Shown here piece after piece: positions 10,843 through 23,900 of a DNA stretch of 64,000 bases. How positions within the stretch are numbered: position 1 is the stretch's first letter; every line of letters starts with the position of its first letter. The notes beneath the pieces are model-generated. The model was not told where the DNA came from, did no database searches, and saw only the letters and a list, made by a program, of their open reading frames with translations. A program made the translations under genes and the position numbers. Origin of the DNA: Neospora caninum Liverpool (taxonomy: Eukaryota > Apicomplexa > Conoidasida > Eucoccidiorida > Sarcocystidae); NCBI RefSeq assembly GCF_000208865.1, contig NC_018394.1, forward strand, positions 3,289,797 to 3,353,796. Direction: 5' to 3'.

Positions 10843-11792
10843 AGTCGCGCCACCAAGGAGTTGCAGATTCAGCGGCCACTATTCGACAAAGCTGATTGAG
10901 TGTCAAATCGCTAGTGGACTCCACGAGGGCTATAACTGCCCTTCTGAACCCGGACTTACTTCTGACACAACGCAGCACACTCAAAGGTCACGGAGGCTCT
11001 CCCTCCCGTGAGACGGCCACGCACGATGCTGTCAATCCGATGAGACCTCGGAAACTTCTCAAACAGGCAGAGGTCGTCGTTTACAACAGGTGGCGACCAC
11101 AAGAAAGAAATGTTTCCACAGAAATAGTGCGCGAGGGTACATTGCCCTCACGTATGAACCGCAATGTATTGTGTCTTTGCCTTTAGCCACTACCTCGCGG
11201 ACGAATGTGGCGAGCTGCCAAAACATGCCACTGTGGGGTCAAGGCCACGTGCATGCCCGGCCCCGGCAACGGGCAACGCAGACAACTCGTGGCAGCGCAG
11301 CCAGCATTGGTGAGCCGATGGGATGGGACCGGTGGACGGATGTCTTGCCGCGTTTCTTTACGGGCCGGCAACGCATTGTCTTACGGGATTCTCCGACGGC
11401 TTGTCTGAAGAACCAACCCACAGCGGCCCGGGTGGGAGACAAGCCGATACTCTCTCAAGCGCTGGAGAAAACAGTCCGTTTGCATGGTAGTAACATTCCA
11501 TGGTGTGATCATCCCTCAGTCGTGTCCCTGACCATGTTGCCAGTTCGGCAGCTCCAAGCAAAGCCGGATATCCTGGGTTCTAATCTTTCTCCTTGAATCT
11601 ACGCTAGTGTGTCATCCCTACGCTGTCATGCTGACTTTCCCGCTGATCCAGCTTTTACCGACTGGGAGTTTCCGGCAGGACATTTTAAAATTCAGTTCTT
11701 CTGTTAACCCGTCGCGAGGACCGCGGGAAAGAGACCACGAGGGACCCACGGGTCACTCTTCTCCAGCATATTAAAGTTGACGTAAATGTTGC

Positions 11793-11866
11793 CGATTGAC
11801 GAAAAAAGACAGTGGCTTTAGTTTCGCTTCGCCCGTGTTTCTGTCTGAGGAGTCTTCGAATGAAAA
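11793..11866 (+). repeat. left arm of a perfect 74-bp inverted repeat
   Basis: These 74 bases are the exact reverse complement of 12332-12405. The arms are separated by 465 bp. Beyond the inner end the similarity continues weakly for about 14 bases (CTGCTTTC is shared). A perfect match of this length cannot be chance. A transcript across it would form a long perfect hairpin. No transposase-like frame lies between the arms. Confidence 0.95.
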
Positions 11867-12331
11867 ACTGCTTTCGTGGGACGCCATCAGGGAATGAGTT
11901 TTGATAGGTGTGCGGCTACTCCCCCTCCCTATTTGTCAGTTGACGCAACACCACTGTCGAAACGCTCAAAAACGAAAAGCCCCCCCCCCCCATGAACGTG
12001 TAAAGCGCTCTTCAACTCAGCGCACTACATGGAACACTCGCTCCAGATTGGCAGTCCTCTATTGATTAACTCCCGTATGTATATATGACAATTAGCTGTC
12101 TTGGCCCACACGACCTCCACCCCTCGAGGTGTCAAAAACTTCTTCGGCAAGTACTGAAAAGTGCAGTAATAAACGGCGGATGTGCAGTCAATCGGCATAC
12201 GCTCTGTTCACATTCGAATGGCGTGACAATCGGTACCGTACGAGCGCTCTAAAGCCTCTCCACAAACGGAAGACGAGCAGGATCAAAGTAGACAGCTTGC
12301 TCTTAGCTCTCATAGTTCCTATGAAAGCAGG

Positions 12332-12405
12332 TTTTCATTCGAAGACTCCTCAGACAGAAACACGGGCGAAGCGAAACTAAAGCCACTGTCTTTTTTCGTC
12401 AATCG
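12332..12405 (-). repeat. right arm of the perfect 74-bp inverted repeat
   Basis: Exact reverse complement of 11793-11866. The 465-bp loop carries no recognisable gene; its longest plus-strand frame is 83 codons and runs into the arm. Confidence 0.95.
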
Positions 12406-13195
12406 CATCACATTCCCCGCACATTATCAGGTTACCCGCCCATAGACCAGAGTCATGCCGCACCAGCTTCAGGGAGAAACCAGGTTTCTGATCGCCCTGG
12501 GTTGAGGGAGAATACTTCATCCCTTCGGGTGCAAGCTCCCCGCCGATTTGCTCAGCCGCTTCAGAAGAGAAATGAAGCCTTGCTAAACTGTTCTACTCTA
12601 CCTGAAGAGCAGCGACAGTAGTGGTAGACCACGTGGGACCCAGCTGACGCTGTCATTTTTCATTCAGACCGTCGGAGGCTCACATCTAGGTTTTTACAAT
12701 CATATTTTCTAGGAGCCCCCTAACGTGCCTAGTGAACCAAGTGTATATTTAGGAAAGTCTTCCATGTGGAGAGGCCACAAACGGTCAGATTAAGGAGATG
12801 TTGTGCCCTCTCAATTCTTGTGGATAAATGGACAGACGAGAAGCAATGAAAGGTTTAAACCCAAAGCATTTCTAGGTTAAGGCGCACTACAGAAAGTAAA
12901 CTATCGCGTGCCCGCTCCACGGACTAGGTGCATGTTATGCACAAAGGGCTGACGCAACTGATAGAAAAAATATTCGAGTTATGCACCGGCACAAACCCGG
13001 TGGCGCACTGACGTTGGTAAAAAGCGATCTTCTCCCCTCCACAGTGGTTCAACAAGATATCCTAACGTCTCAAGCATAACCGCTCCCTCAAGCTAAGCAA
13101 CGACTCGTGAACCTTTTGTGGAGGAAGAGATACGCTGAGCCCGCCGCAATCATTCATCCTGCGGAGCACAGGCGTCTTGGCAAGTGGCCTGTATC

Positions 13196-16100
13196 CTACC
13201 GCTCTAAAGTGTGTAACTTTTTGAGAAATTTGCCGGCATCTAAATCAGCGACTCTCGCTCCGTTCTTGTCCAGAACATGTCCTTTATCGTCTGCAAATGG
13301 AACGCGTCCCTCGAAGATCGCTACAACCCGGTATAGCCCTAGTGTATTCGGAATATCAGCGATATCGGCGAGTACCACCATGCTGGGCAAATTCTGTACA
13401 GACACAAAGTGACAGCGCAAGATATCATGGAGGTAGTCTTGTCTTAATAACGACGCATGTTAAATGCCGTACACTGCAGATAATTTTCCTTAGCAGGCGA
13501 CGCTACCAGCGGAGTAGAGTCCTCGGGCCCACGAAAGCAATCAAAAACATCTGGTATTGAATCGAGCGTTTCCTCGACTGCCGTTCAGCCGGGCATAGAT
13601 TGCAGTGGCCAGTTTCGTCGACTCACACATTTAAACATTCTGGAGTTCAATTTACCTTAGGTCCCAAATGAGGTACATTGCGCAGTGCCTGGGAAACCGC
13701 GGTGCACGTCGGATCTGCAAACAGGTAGAAAACGGTTCGAAGCCTCAATTGGGGTTGGTGTCTACTCAAAGCGATTGAATTCTGCCTCGTAATCGACAAG
13801 ACGCCTTCCGAGAGGCATCCCAACGAGCCATCGATTAATAGAGCCAATAATATTAGACAAGGTGCAGGCATCTCTGTACCCCACAGACCAGATTGATGCC
13901 TCTTACATGAGACAGGATCTTTGCCTTCGCACACTAGATCCAAATGATTCGTCAGAGAAGGCACCTGAGCGCCCGTTCCGACAGATTCGAGTCGCTGTTC
14001 CATCTCGTGCTGCTTGACGGGGTGCTGTGCACACAAAGCCGCAGAGTAGGGAGGAAATAAAGCAAAAAGCCTAAAGAAACTGCCGCCCACAGGGACGTCA
14101 CCATGCATCTATTTCTCCCCTGAACACTGTCTGAAGACACGCTCCTCGTCGCAGTGTGGTGAACTACTTATGGCAAGTGGTAGACTGCTCACTGCCTACG
14201 AAGAGTGTAAACCTTCCTGTTTCGGCCTCATATGCTTGCTTCCCGTTCACCGATGGAGCCGCGTACATCTTAACTTATTTTTCGCTCTAATGGATGCAAA
14301 TGAATACAGTGCACTTCGGAAAAAAAACACTAATGGGGTCTTGCCTTCCACCTTGGCTGACCCAATTTCGGAGCGCATGCGATTCACATGTAAAGCCTAT
14401 CATGCGGCAGGTGGATAGGAAGGTCGCCGCTCGTGCAATGACGAAACGGCTTCCATTGTTCACGACGCGACTGGAGGAAGGGGCTCTCCACAGGCTCAGC
14501 GGTCGTCCGGACGTTCACCACTGTCGAAGAGCAGGTTGACGAACCTGGAGAAGGTCGAGCAGCCTCTTGCCTAGCTGCGTGACATCTCGGCATGATGGAT
14601 CGAAACCTAGATAGATGGTTCTGCGCTCCTCATCTTCCTCAGGCGCCCGATCAATTGACTGCACATCCAGGAAGGCGCATGTCCTGTCCCGCTCGAGGCG
14701 CATGCAAGCGGGATCTCGACATACGATTCGACTCTGTGAGCAACATCCAGCAGAAAACTCCACAAGTGCTCGGCAATGTATCCAGATGTGGCCAAAATGG
14801 ATTTGCAAAGACTACTGGGCACAGCTGTCTCCCTCGAAAACTCCGAATCTCAAAGTCTATCCGGTCTCTGTTGCAAAGTTAGGCACTGAACATGTCTCGG
14901 GAAGCAGCCGCGTCAACGTATACGTAAAGGGGATATCTGCGTCGGCCGCACCTCTATGCGTCTATTCTACACGAAAGTGAGCGTACTTGGCCTGCAAGCT
15001 TCTCAAAGCCAGAGAGGCACGTCTCCACCCGTCGCTGATCATGAATGAATGGAAGCATCCAGAGAGCATTGAGTTGCTGAGTGAGAAGCAGATCCTGACA
15101 AATAACAAAGGCCAAAGGACATCACACCAGATGCTGAACGGCGACAATCTCGTGCCTGGTAGCAGATAAGAGAGTTCTAACTGGGGTCGTAATCTGAAAC
15201 CAACGGGACAGGTGCACAGTCGAGTCGCTAGTGAGTGGTGAACGGACTACACAGAAGTGTGTTCAACACCTTTGTGGGGAAAAACGAGATGACCGTACAC
15301 GGAAACCGAGAACCCTTCGTCGATGAGGGAGAAACGGAAAACGCAACAGACACGGAGCAGAGGGAAAATATACGGCCTCAAATGGAATGTTTTCGGTGCA
15401 GAATATCAGAAGGCGGGGGTAGGTCCCGTCAGGCCACAACAGTGTGAAGCACGAATCAAGATCAGTTTTCTTACCTTAGCCGGAGCTTCTCTCTTGATCT
15501 CTGCTTTCATAGCGTTTTCCGCTTCATCCTTCATTTTCTTCTGAGTAGCCAGAGCCTCCTCTTTTTTTTTGGCGTCCTCTTCTTCTTTCTTTTTCGCCTC
15601 CTCGGCGGCTTTGAGCGCTTCCTGTTTTTCTACAGAAAGTTCACACAGAACACGACACGGGATGATGGACTTCTCACTGAATCATGCGTGCTTCAACACA
15701 TCGTTAAGCGCTGTAATGTGCCATAGGAAGCAGGGCGTTCTCTGGAGTGTATATGTCGTGGAGCAAAGGTTACTGCCGGGTTGCCTAATGCTGTGCTCAA
15801 GAGGAGAGAAAAAGAAATGCGACATCTGAGATACCGTCTCAGAAAACAATCATAACCGTGTTAATGTCGGTATACTTGCTGTCTCCGGGCAGTGCCAGGA
15901 GGTTCCCTGAGGCTATAGAGGAATGAAAAGAGTTTCCCACAGCGAAAAAAAAGGATAGCCTGCTAAGAGGCGGAGACAACATTTGTAGTCGCGGTCTCAG
16001 CAGCGGAGCCTTCGTACCGTGTTCTGTCAAAACGTCGTGTAGTCGGCCAAGAAGTGCGTGCCCACTGGCGTTGCTCAGAAGCTTTGTAAGTCTAGATAAT

Positions 16101-16750
16101 ATTTTTTCACGATCATGCTCATTCGGTCCGTTTTCATCCTTCTGATCGTCATGGTCCTCCGGCTGTTTCTCATCTTTCTTGCCGCCTTCTGCGGCTTGTC
16201 CCGATCCCTTCTTGCCAGTGTCATGATCCTTGTCTGCTTGGTGACTTCCCGAGTCTCCTTGATGTTTCTCTGTTCCGGACTCGGAGTCTGATCCCTCTTG
16301 CTTCTTTTCACCTCCTTTTGTTGCCTCTTTACCCTTCTCCCGCTCACTCTTTTTATCTCCATCTTCACTTCGACTGGACCCCTCGTCTCCACTCTTAGAT
16401 TGCGAGTTTCCATCCCCGAAATCTCCATCCTTTTCATCTCCATCGTTTTCATCTTCTGCTTCCCTTGCCGAGCCTCCCGACTCCTCTTCTTCGTCTGCCT
16501 CTGAGGCAGAGTGCGAGGTGAGGTGTACGAATGATGGAAGGAACTGTGGAGAAAGCCGGTTATCCAAGCCTACACCTACACCGCCCAAAGGCTCCTCACG
16601 AAAGACTCCATTTTGCTTGGAGGCGTACCGATACCGCGACTGGTCCTGCCGTACCGCATCTACACGGCCATGTCTAGATTCGAAATCGCACAGTCTCAGG
16701 CACGCCAAAACCAAGGCAGACAAGATCGTTTTGGAGAGAAGATCCGGCAT
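13196..16750 (-). CDS. Unrecognised secreted protein with acidic low-complexity and coiled-coil regions (7 exons)
   Basis: Exons 16018-16750, 15475-15629, 14987-15094, 14545-14733, 13907-14024, 13656-13714 and 13196-13393 join in frame at all six junctions, giving 519 residues. The start chosen is the Met at 16750, which gives a clear signal peptide (DLLSKTILSALVLACLRLC); a Met 13 codons upstream (16789) is possible. After about 85 residues comes an acidic/Lys-rich low-complexity block of about 125 residues, then a charged coiled coil (EKQEALKAAEEAKKKEEE...). The C-terminal ~270 residues look globular: LLLTQQLNALWMLPFIHD, RTIYLGFDPSCRDV, NVPHLGPKNLPSMVV and IPNTLGLYRVVAIFEGRVPF, with several Cys residues. 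I do not recognise the fold. The signal peptide points to a secretory or apicoplast-routed protein. Splice acceptors before exons 2, 4, 5 and 7 have good pyrimidine tracts. A stop in frame at 13196 ends it. Confidence 0.72.
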
Positions 16751-19700
16751 CTCGCCGAGGCGGAAAGGAACGACACACAGCCACGTCAAGAAATCCCATG
16801 GATCGCCGCTTGTTCACTCCGGTACAGGTCCACGCGTGGCACGCAAAGCAACGGGCACACGAGCGCACGGTTCCAGGCACGGTGTAGCACAGGGTGTAAA
16901 CCAAGAGCCCACTTCCGAAAAGCGGTGGAGTTAAACAAAGAACTCGAATGAAAACCAAAGACTAGCAAGGAGATCTATGGGGCAGGACATACTTCGACGG
17001 ATGCCGATGCTTAATGGAATCCCTGACGAGGATCGCGTTCCCTCCGGATCCACGAAACAGACTGTCAAGAGAAGACACAGGCCCAGTGGATATTCAGTGT
17101 CTCGAGTTGGCCTCTTCGGCGAGCAGATTGAAGAGGCACGGAAACGGACGAAAAAGTACTTTTCTCTGAGAAACGGGACATTGACTTGCTCCGAGGTTGA
17201 GGCCGGGCCAGCCGTGCGTACGGCTGCCACGCAACACTGTCAAAAGAAACGGCCATAAAAAGAGGTACAGTCCATTTTCAACGGTATATCCAATATTCTT
17301 GGCCATAAGGCCAGAGTCTGAATTCTTGAGGAGAGGTATGCCTCGGCTCATCACTTGACAAGCCGCGTTGAAGAAAACAGCCGGATGATGAAGACACCAG
17401 ATGCTACATGCACTGCAAAGAGTTAGCGGAGCCCCGGCCCGCGCGGCGGGTTCGAGAAATGGCAAGACAACACAGACAGCTGCTGGGCAAAATGAAAAAA
17501 AATAAACTGAGGATAGAGAGGGCCTTGGAGAAAAGAGTGGGATCCCCCGCAGCAGAAAATGTAATCGTGATGTGCTATCTTCACTCGGTGTCTTTGTTCC
17601 AACCGACAAAACATTGAGCCGGCGCCACGTGTCGCCGAGGCAACTCCCGTCGCCACTGGCGTATGGTTCAAATGACTTGTTTTAGCCTGAATGCGCTCTT
17701 CGCTGATGCCTTCACGGAGAGAACATGTTATCTTTTTTTCTTGTCTCTACCTACGCCTTCGGCCGTAAAGGACAGAGTTTCCAGACAGAAGCATCACCGA
17801 CACCAGTGCCTACCCGGCAAGCTTTCGAGCTGCTTGCAGCGTGGGTTGTCTTCGGGCCCTACTGGTCTATTCGCCAAAGCTTTTCTGCGATGGTAAATAG
17901 TTCCGCGAGCTCTCTTGCTTGCCTTTCTCTTCTTACTTGAACAGAAGTTGCAACAGTTCGCAGCGAACAAAATGTCACCGCGTATTCTTCAGGCGCTTTA
18001 CTTCCCTCAACCCCCCTCCTCCTGGTACTGCGCACATCGCCGCGAATGCCCAGACCCCGCCATTTTTGAATCTTGCGAATACAGATGAAAGGCACTGCCG
18101 CAACAACTTACTCACGCTAGAATTTCAAGGTTTTTTCGTGCAAACACTACGCACTATACAGCCAATTCTTCCACGTTCAGTATACTCAGTACATTGAACA
18201 CCTGAGGCGCTTTCAAATGCCCAGCTCTCGGGAGTCTCAGCTGGTGAGTGCGCGTTCGGCCCACATCTGTCATTCTCATGCTTCAGGATACATAGACATA
18301 GAGACAACTTTGCATAGATAAACACGGCATCAATGGTTAAGGTGCAATCACTGACTGTTGGAAACCCGCAAGATTTGTGGATTTTTCCCCGGTGCCGACT
18401 ACGGCCTATGGTAAACGTTCGACGGGGGAACAGTTCTGGTGTCAAATACATGGTCAAAATGTGCCAAGAGGGGACGCTTAAGTAAGCTGGCGGTGTTGAA
18501 ATAACCATGTTTTTTAACAAATCCTGAGCACGCAGCAGCCAGGGACGTCCTCAAAGACAACAGGAGCTTAATGTCTCTACAGCAGCGTTCGTGGCACCAC
18601 AATAGCGGTACTCCTCAGGAGTTCATGTCTGCCTCGTAGAAGTGGGCACTGCATTGTTTCTGGCACACACACGGACCTATGTTCAAACGGATGGAAACGT
18701 GAACTGGGATAGGGATTACACTCGCACTGTCGCCGTCGACTTGCCACGAACGCTTTTGCTGTGGCCCAGGTCGTCCAGAAAACTAACTATCAGCGACAAC
18801 AGAGTTTAAACAGTAGCTGTATGCTTAAACTGGCATGAAGAGGCCACCCGCCGCTTAATCAGATGAGCATCGTGTTGCGAAATGGTTGCAGAACGCATAT
18901 TACTATAGAGGAAAGATAGTGAAGGGGCTTCCATCTAGGCACGTCCAAGTACACTGGTTCTACCCTAGCATGAGATTGCAGTTTCAGCGTGTGGGCGGCA
19001 GAATTAACCCTCACATTTAGGTGGTCTTAAGATGGACCACACAAACTGGCGGAAACTCGTGAAACTTCGTGGTGTTCGCAGCAGGGCTTCTTCAGGTAAT
19101 CAGAACATGGCCACAACAATGCTCTTCCGAAATGCCCCGGACCACTTGGATTTGCGACTCACAGAGTAACTGGGGCGTGAAGTGCACTCTACATACTAGA
19201 CAGACCCCACAGTCATCATTCTGGCGGCTCGTTGTGGGGAACTGAGAGAAGGTGCACACTCTCGTGGCAATTTGCCCGTTTGCACAAGGTGTGATGAAAC
19301 AGAGTTGAACGTCTGAAACAATGTCGGCCCACTGTCACACTGGTCTTTACGGTCACTTGTGTGACAGAATCCTGTAATGCAATCTAGGAATGCTTTCGTA
19401 GCACCCGCATGCTTCCACTGCTCTGGGGGCTCGCTGTTCGCTTTTCTTGGATTGTTTCCGAAACCGCGGTTGTGTACAGAACAGTGAGACGCAAAACGAG
19501 GGAAACGCATTCAAGAAGACTTTTAGCTCACTATCAGATGCTTTCACATGCGTTTCCGGGTTTCGACACACATCCTGTCGAATCTTCGTGCCTACATGCA
19601 TACTTTGTTATCCCTCACCGGTACTACTGAGTTCACCTTGCTTATTCTGCACGACAGTTTTTACGCCATTGTTTCTTCAACCTGATTTCGATGTGTCAAC

Positions 19701-20930
19701 TTAAACTCCGCCCTCGTATCTCCAGGGGGGGGGGGTCGAGTACCTCCCGGCAGGTTTTGCAGATAGCTGCCTCAGCCGCACGGCTATGCATCTTTCCGCT
19801 GGTACTCCTGCTGAGAGGATCTCACCGATTCGAAAGATCGGTGAGTCCTGGAGCAGATGCCCGAGATCAACATCTGTTTTGGGACGAACATCAGCAGTAA
19901 CACCTTTCAGCAAGGCTCTGCAGACAGCTGCTGCGCTATTTGTGGTTGGCTTTCAATTCGGCCCGATGAAGCAGAGAGTACGGTATCACATTTCTCTTGC
20001 AGTCTGCCAGAACTGTAACCGGCAACGCATCACTTTTGACGGATTGAGCAGTGACGAGCATGGAGATGATAACGTGAGTGCTGGAGCTCATTCGCGTGAT
20101 AGATAGCTCACTAAACCCAGTGGGAAAAAAGTCGAAGCACTTTCCCTTCGGATTGAGGATGGATATTACAACTATGACCGGCGCCCATCACCCGCCTCTT
20201 CCTTCGATCTGATGTCCGTTCACAGATGTATTGTCTCCTTCGTTTACGATTTTTACCACACATCCCTTCGCCAAGACAATTCTACCATGCTTCACTTTTT
20301 CCTTCATCTCCATCCGTGATTCGACTCCTGTCAGAAAACTCGCTTCGCTCATTCCGTACCACAAAACCCCTGCTGCGATCACTCACTCTCTAGAGCCCAT
20401 ACTCAATGTTTTCCTCGTTCGTGTGCCAGTGTCCCATCCCTGATGCAAATGAATCTTCGCAGTGATCTAAATGGCCACATCTGAAAAAGGAGCTGGCGCG
20501 TGCTCTTGCCCTTTGACGTGGCGCAAACTCCGAGAACTTCCTAAACGACTTCGATGCGACCTCCGACGTACATGTCACCGCGTGCGCCGGTTCCCTGCGT
20601 TTTCGTCTTTTGTCTTCGCCTTTCTCGTGAAAACGGTTTCCTCTGCCACGTTTCCACTATCCCGCCCCCTAGCAACTCGCTCATCGGAGTTATTAGCGTC
20701 ACCGTCCTCCATTTGCCAGCGTGTCAAACTAACGCTGCGCTTCGACGCAGATGAATCCAGGCAAACTTTAGAAAAAACCGTGGTCCGGAGGTACCACATA
20801 TGTTGACGACGCACCTCTCTCAGCGCTCGTTGCGCGAAAGCGGCACGCTCGGGTTGCTTCGATGACTCCGTGCACATGCACGATTACTTTTTTCCCTTCC
20901 CTCAACAACGATCGCGGTTTCCTATTCACT
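16751..20930. other. 4.2 kb spacer between the secreted coiled-coil gene and the START gene
   Basis: Both flanking genes read leftward, so this holds the promoter of the coiled-coil gene and the 3' UTR of the START gene. Several coding-looking fragments occur (for example 16977-17258 plus, 17240-17410 minus, 17859-17940 minus, 19700-20060 both strands), but in each case frames on both strands look equally good or no consistent exon chain could be built. I do not call a gene here. A short unannotated gene around 19.7-20.1 kb is possible. Confidence 0.3.
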
Positions 20931-23900
20931 TCATCGGTGTCGTCCATACAAAGCAGATGAAGTTGCGAGGGCATCGAGGCGACCCTGAATGAAGCTGTAC
21001 AGATAAGGCCGAGCTTCCCGGCGCCGCAGATGACTGTCTCTCGTAGCCGCTAGGCAGACGCGGCGAAATGCGTGAAAAGCGGACCGCGCAAAGACCCTGT
21101 GCACGAAAAAAAGAAAGTATTGCGTTCTCGGTGGCCCATTCACGGCTCCGTTGTCTGAACCGGCTGGCGGATATCAGCGGTCTGTCTTTTAGATCTCTAC
21201 CTTTGTTCCATTTTTCCGTTGTAGAGAGAAGGCGCGTTCCCGAGGAACGGTCAACACATGCATGCTTACAGCCCGGAGAGCGAATGCACATGTTTTGTCT
21301 GTGTCTTTCGACGGTCACCGCAGCTGACTGTCCACCACAGAACTGCTACGACCTCTTGTGACTGATCCGCGCCGCTGTCAGCGCGTCGGGCGACTCTTGT
21401 GCGGGAGATTGCAACACGCAAAGCGATAGGCATCTACGACGCAGCTGGTTCCCTATTTCCAGGCAGCGTCTTCTTCCGAAGCCCCTGTGTACACACGTTC
21501 TGCGCGGGCGAGAGTGTGTCGTGATGGACAGAGACCGACAAAGAGAGGAGGCATTGATTCACAGAGACGTGGTGATCCAGACTTACCGTGTCAGAAAAGT
21601 AATGAGATACTCCGGGAGATTCACGCGCGGGTCTATCGTCCACAAAAGCTGGACATGAACGGAGCCGGGTGACTGAGGGTAGAGCACCAGCGCCCCCTCG
21701 CAGTGCAAACGCTCGCTGCCGCGGTCGGGAACCGGAACAGTCTGAAAAGGGAAGTTGTCGCCAAACAGAAACGGACATGAGGACTGCGCTGGCCACAGTG
21801 CCCAGGCACGAAACGCGAACATAACTCACATCGAATAACGAAGCTCTTTGCGGCAGGATACTCTGAAAGAGAAAGTCGCTCCCTTCTTGCGCGGTGTGAT
21901 GCTCTGCGCGGGCCACGCCCTCCCCTTCGTCGCGGATCGTTTGTACACATACAACATTGACGTATATTGTGATAACATTACATGGTATAGCTATGATTAC
22001 TGTGTCAATGCTGGATTTTTGTACGGAGCATTCGGGACAGCAAGCTTTTCGGCTCTGCGTCAGCGACAGCCCAGCGTCCTTGCAGGCTACAGTGACGAAT
22101 GAATGTAACATCCATGCCTGGACACAATTCAGTGCAGTCACGGGAAGCGCTAAACCATCCCCGTAACTAGTCAGCTCGGCACGCGGGTTCGAGGCAGGAG
22201 AGGAATACGTACAACTCCTTGGATTTTGTCGCCTGCTTCGCACGTTGTCATGCGGACAAAGTAACTTCCAGTGGCGTCAAAATCGTCGGCAGACCAAATG
22301 CTCAAACACGCGTCCCTGCAAAGAGAAACCGAAAGCTGTTCTTGTCGAAAGAATCAGCCTATGCTGGCATCAGCTGAAGTGGGTAACTCCGAAGCAACAC
22401 AAAGCCACAGAGAGGGAGACGTGATCTCAGAAAACGAGGGAAATGTTTCGCCGCATTGCTTCAGGCGTTACGGAGAGATCCTTGAGAAGCCCCGGGAAAG
22501 AAGTGGGCGAAAGACGCAAAACCAATCGTAAGCTCGTCCCATATCCACCTGTGTATGTGCTGAGGAAAGGTGCAAAGACAGTTTTATGCTGGAGAACGGC
22601 ACGATACACGGGATCCACGGACAAACAGGAGCCTCTGGCAAGAGCTGCCGGGAAGGGCGAGAGGCAGGGACAGCGGAGAAACAGGAAACGAGTGCGACGT
22701 CGGAGTTGTCGAGAGTCGCAACACGCGCAGAGGAAAAGAACGACTATTTTTTCTCAGTTTTGAAGGCTTCCTGGCCGAACGGAAGACAGTAGACACAGCC
22801 ACTGAACTGAATCTGGAACCTCTGGGAATGTCCGTTCTGTGTCTCAACCTGCCTGTCATTCACGGGCCACGGGAACGCGATCTTGAAGATGTCGAGTTGA
22901 TCCACTCGTCCAAACTGCGCCACGCGGATGGCGTCCTTCAAGCCCAACCTGAAGCAACGAGACAGTAAAACGCGGGTGAAGGCGTTTTTAGAGACAAACC
23001 CGGTTCCAAAACACCCTTTTCTTGAATATGACGACCCCTTCCTGAAGATTTCGGTTGACCGTGGCACGCGGCCTTTCCCGAAAAGACATATTCACAGAAG
23101 AGCAGCAGAAACGTCCGCGGGAGGGAAGCCGACGGAATCCCACCTCGCCTGATTGCGCACGCGGCGCAAGAAATCGCCTCGAACCGGGCTCTGGCGTCGT
23201 CGCGTCTTTCGTCTTTTCTCTCACGTGCTGTGTGAACCGCTGTCGCCTTCGCGGCTCCTCTCGCGTGTCGCTGCTTGGTGCACAGATCGGGACTCACCGG
23301 ACCGGGAAGCTGAAGCTCGGAACCCAGTCCCTGAACATGTCCATCTCATTCAGAACAGACAGGACCGCGACTAGGGGAGTGTCCACGACGCCTTCGATGC
23401 GAAAAGACAGGAGCGTGCTGTGTCGATATTTCCGATTCCAGATCCTCACGGAGGGGCTGTCATCGACTGCGAGGACCCAGGGCGTCGCGTCGAGTGTCGA
23501 TCCCATTGCGTTTCCCGCGAATATCGCTGCCACGCCTTTCCTCAGTTCCGCTTCCAGTCGGCGCTCGTGGATTCTCTCATCTTGATCCCAAGTAAGGCTC
23601 GAGTCCCCCCCAGTCCTTCCCGAAAGATGGCTGCTACCGCTGCCGCCGGTACTCCTCCAGCACCGATACGCTTCCTGTGGAGAACCCGGTTCGAGCAGCG
23701 GAGAGCCCACCCTGGGTCCGCCCTTGGGACTCCAGTGCATGCCACAACACGGGCTGTCGGACGCTCGGCTGTCCAGGAGATAAGCTTCTCTGACCTCGCT
23801 AATTCCTTCACTAGAGAGCCTGGCTGCTCGTGCCATCCGGTAATCTCCGTCGCCTCTTTCCTGTCCACGCTCCGCCTGTTTCTCGCCTCTCCTCTTCCTC

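Larger units (their letters stand above)
10843..13195. promoter_or_regulatory. upstream region of the ROP-like kinase, containing a long inverted repeat
   Basis: This 2.35 kb spacer contains the promoter of the minus-strand kinase on its left side and the 3' UTR of the secreted coiled-coil gene on its right. No exon is convincing. It holds a run of C at about 11981-11992 and the two arms of a perfect 74-bp inverted repeat listed separately. Confidence 0.35.

Noticed and set aside
16962..17430. Small three-exon minus-strand gene
   Set aside because: Phases could be made to fit, but it leaves under 220 bp before the start of the secreted coiled-coil gene, and the plus-strand frame is equally plausible.
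20390..20926. Small minus-strand gene ending in a Cys/His-containing tail
   Set aside because: The frames joined through very short introns, but the region is immediately downstream of the START stop and is better explained as 3' UTR.
21346..21484. Alternative last exon of the START gene
   Set aside because: It was in phase, but the exon at 20931-21096 has a far better pyrimidine tract and a natural C-terminal sequence.
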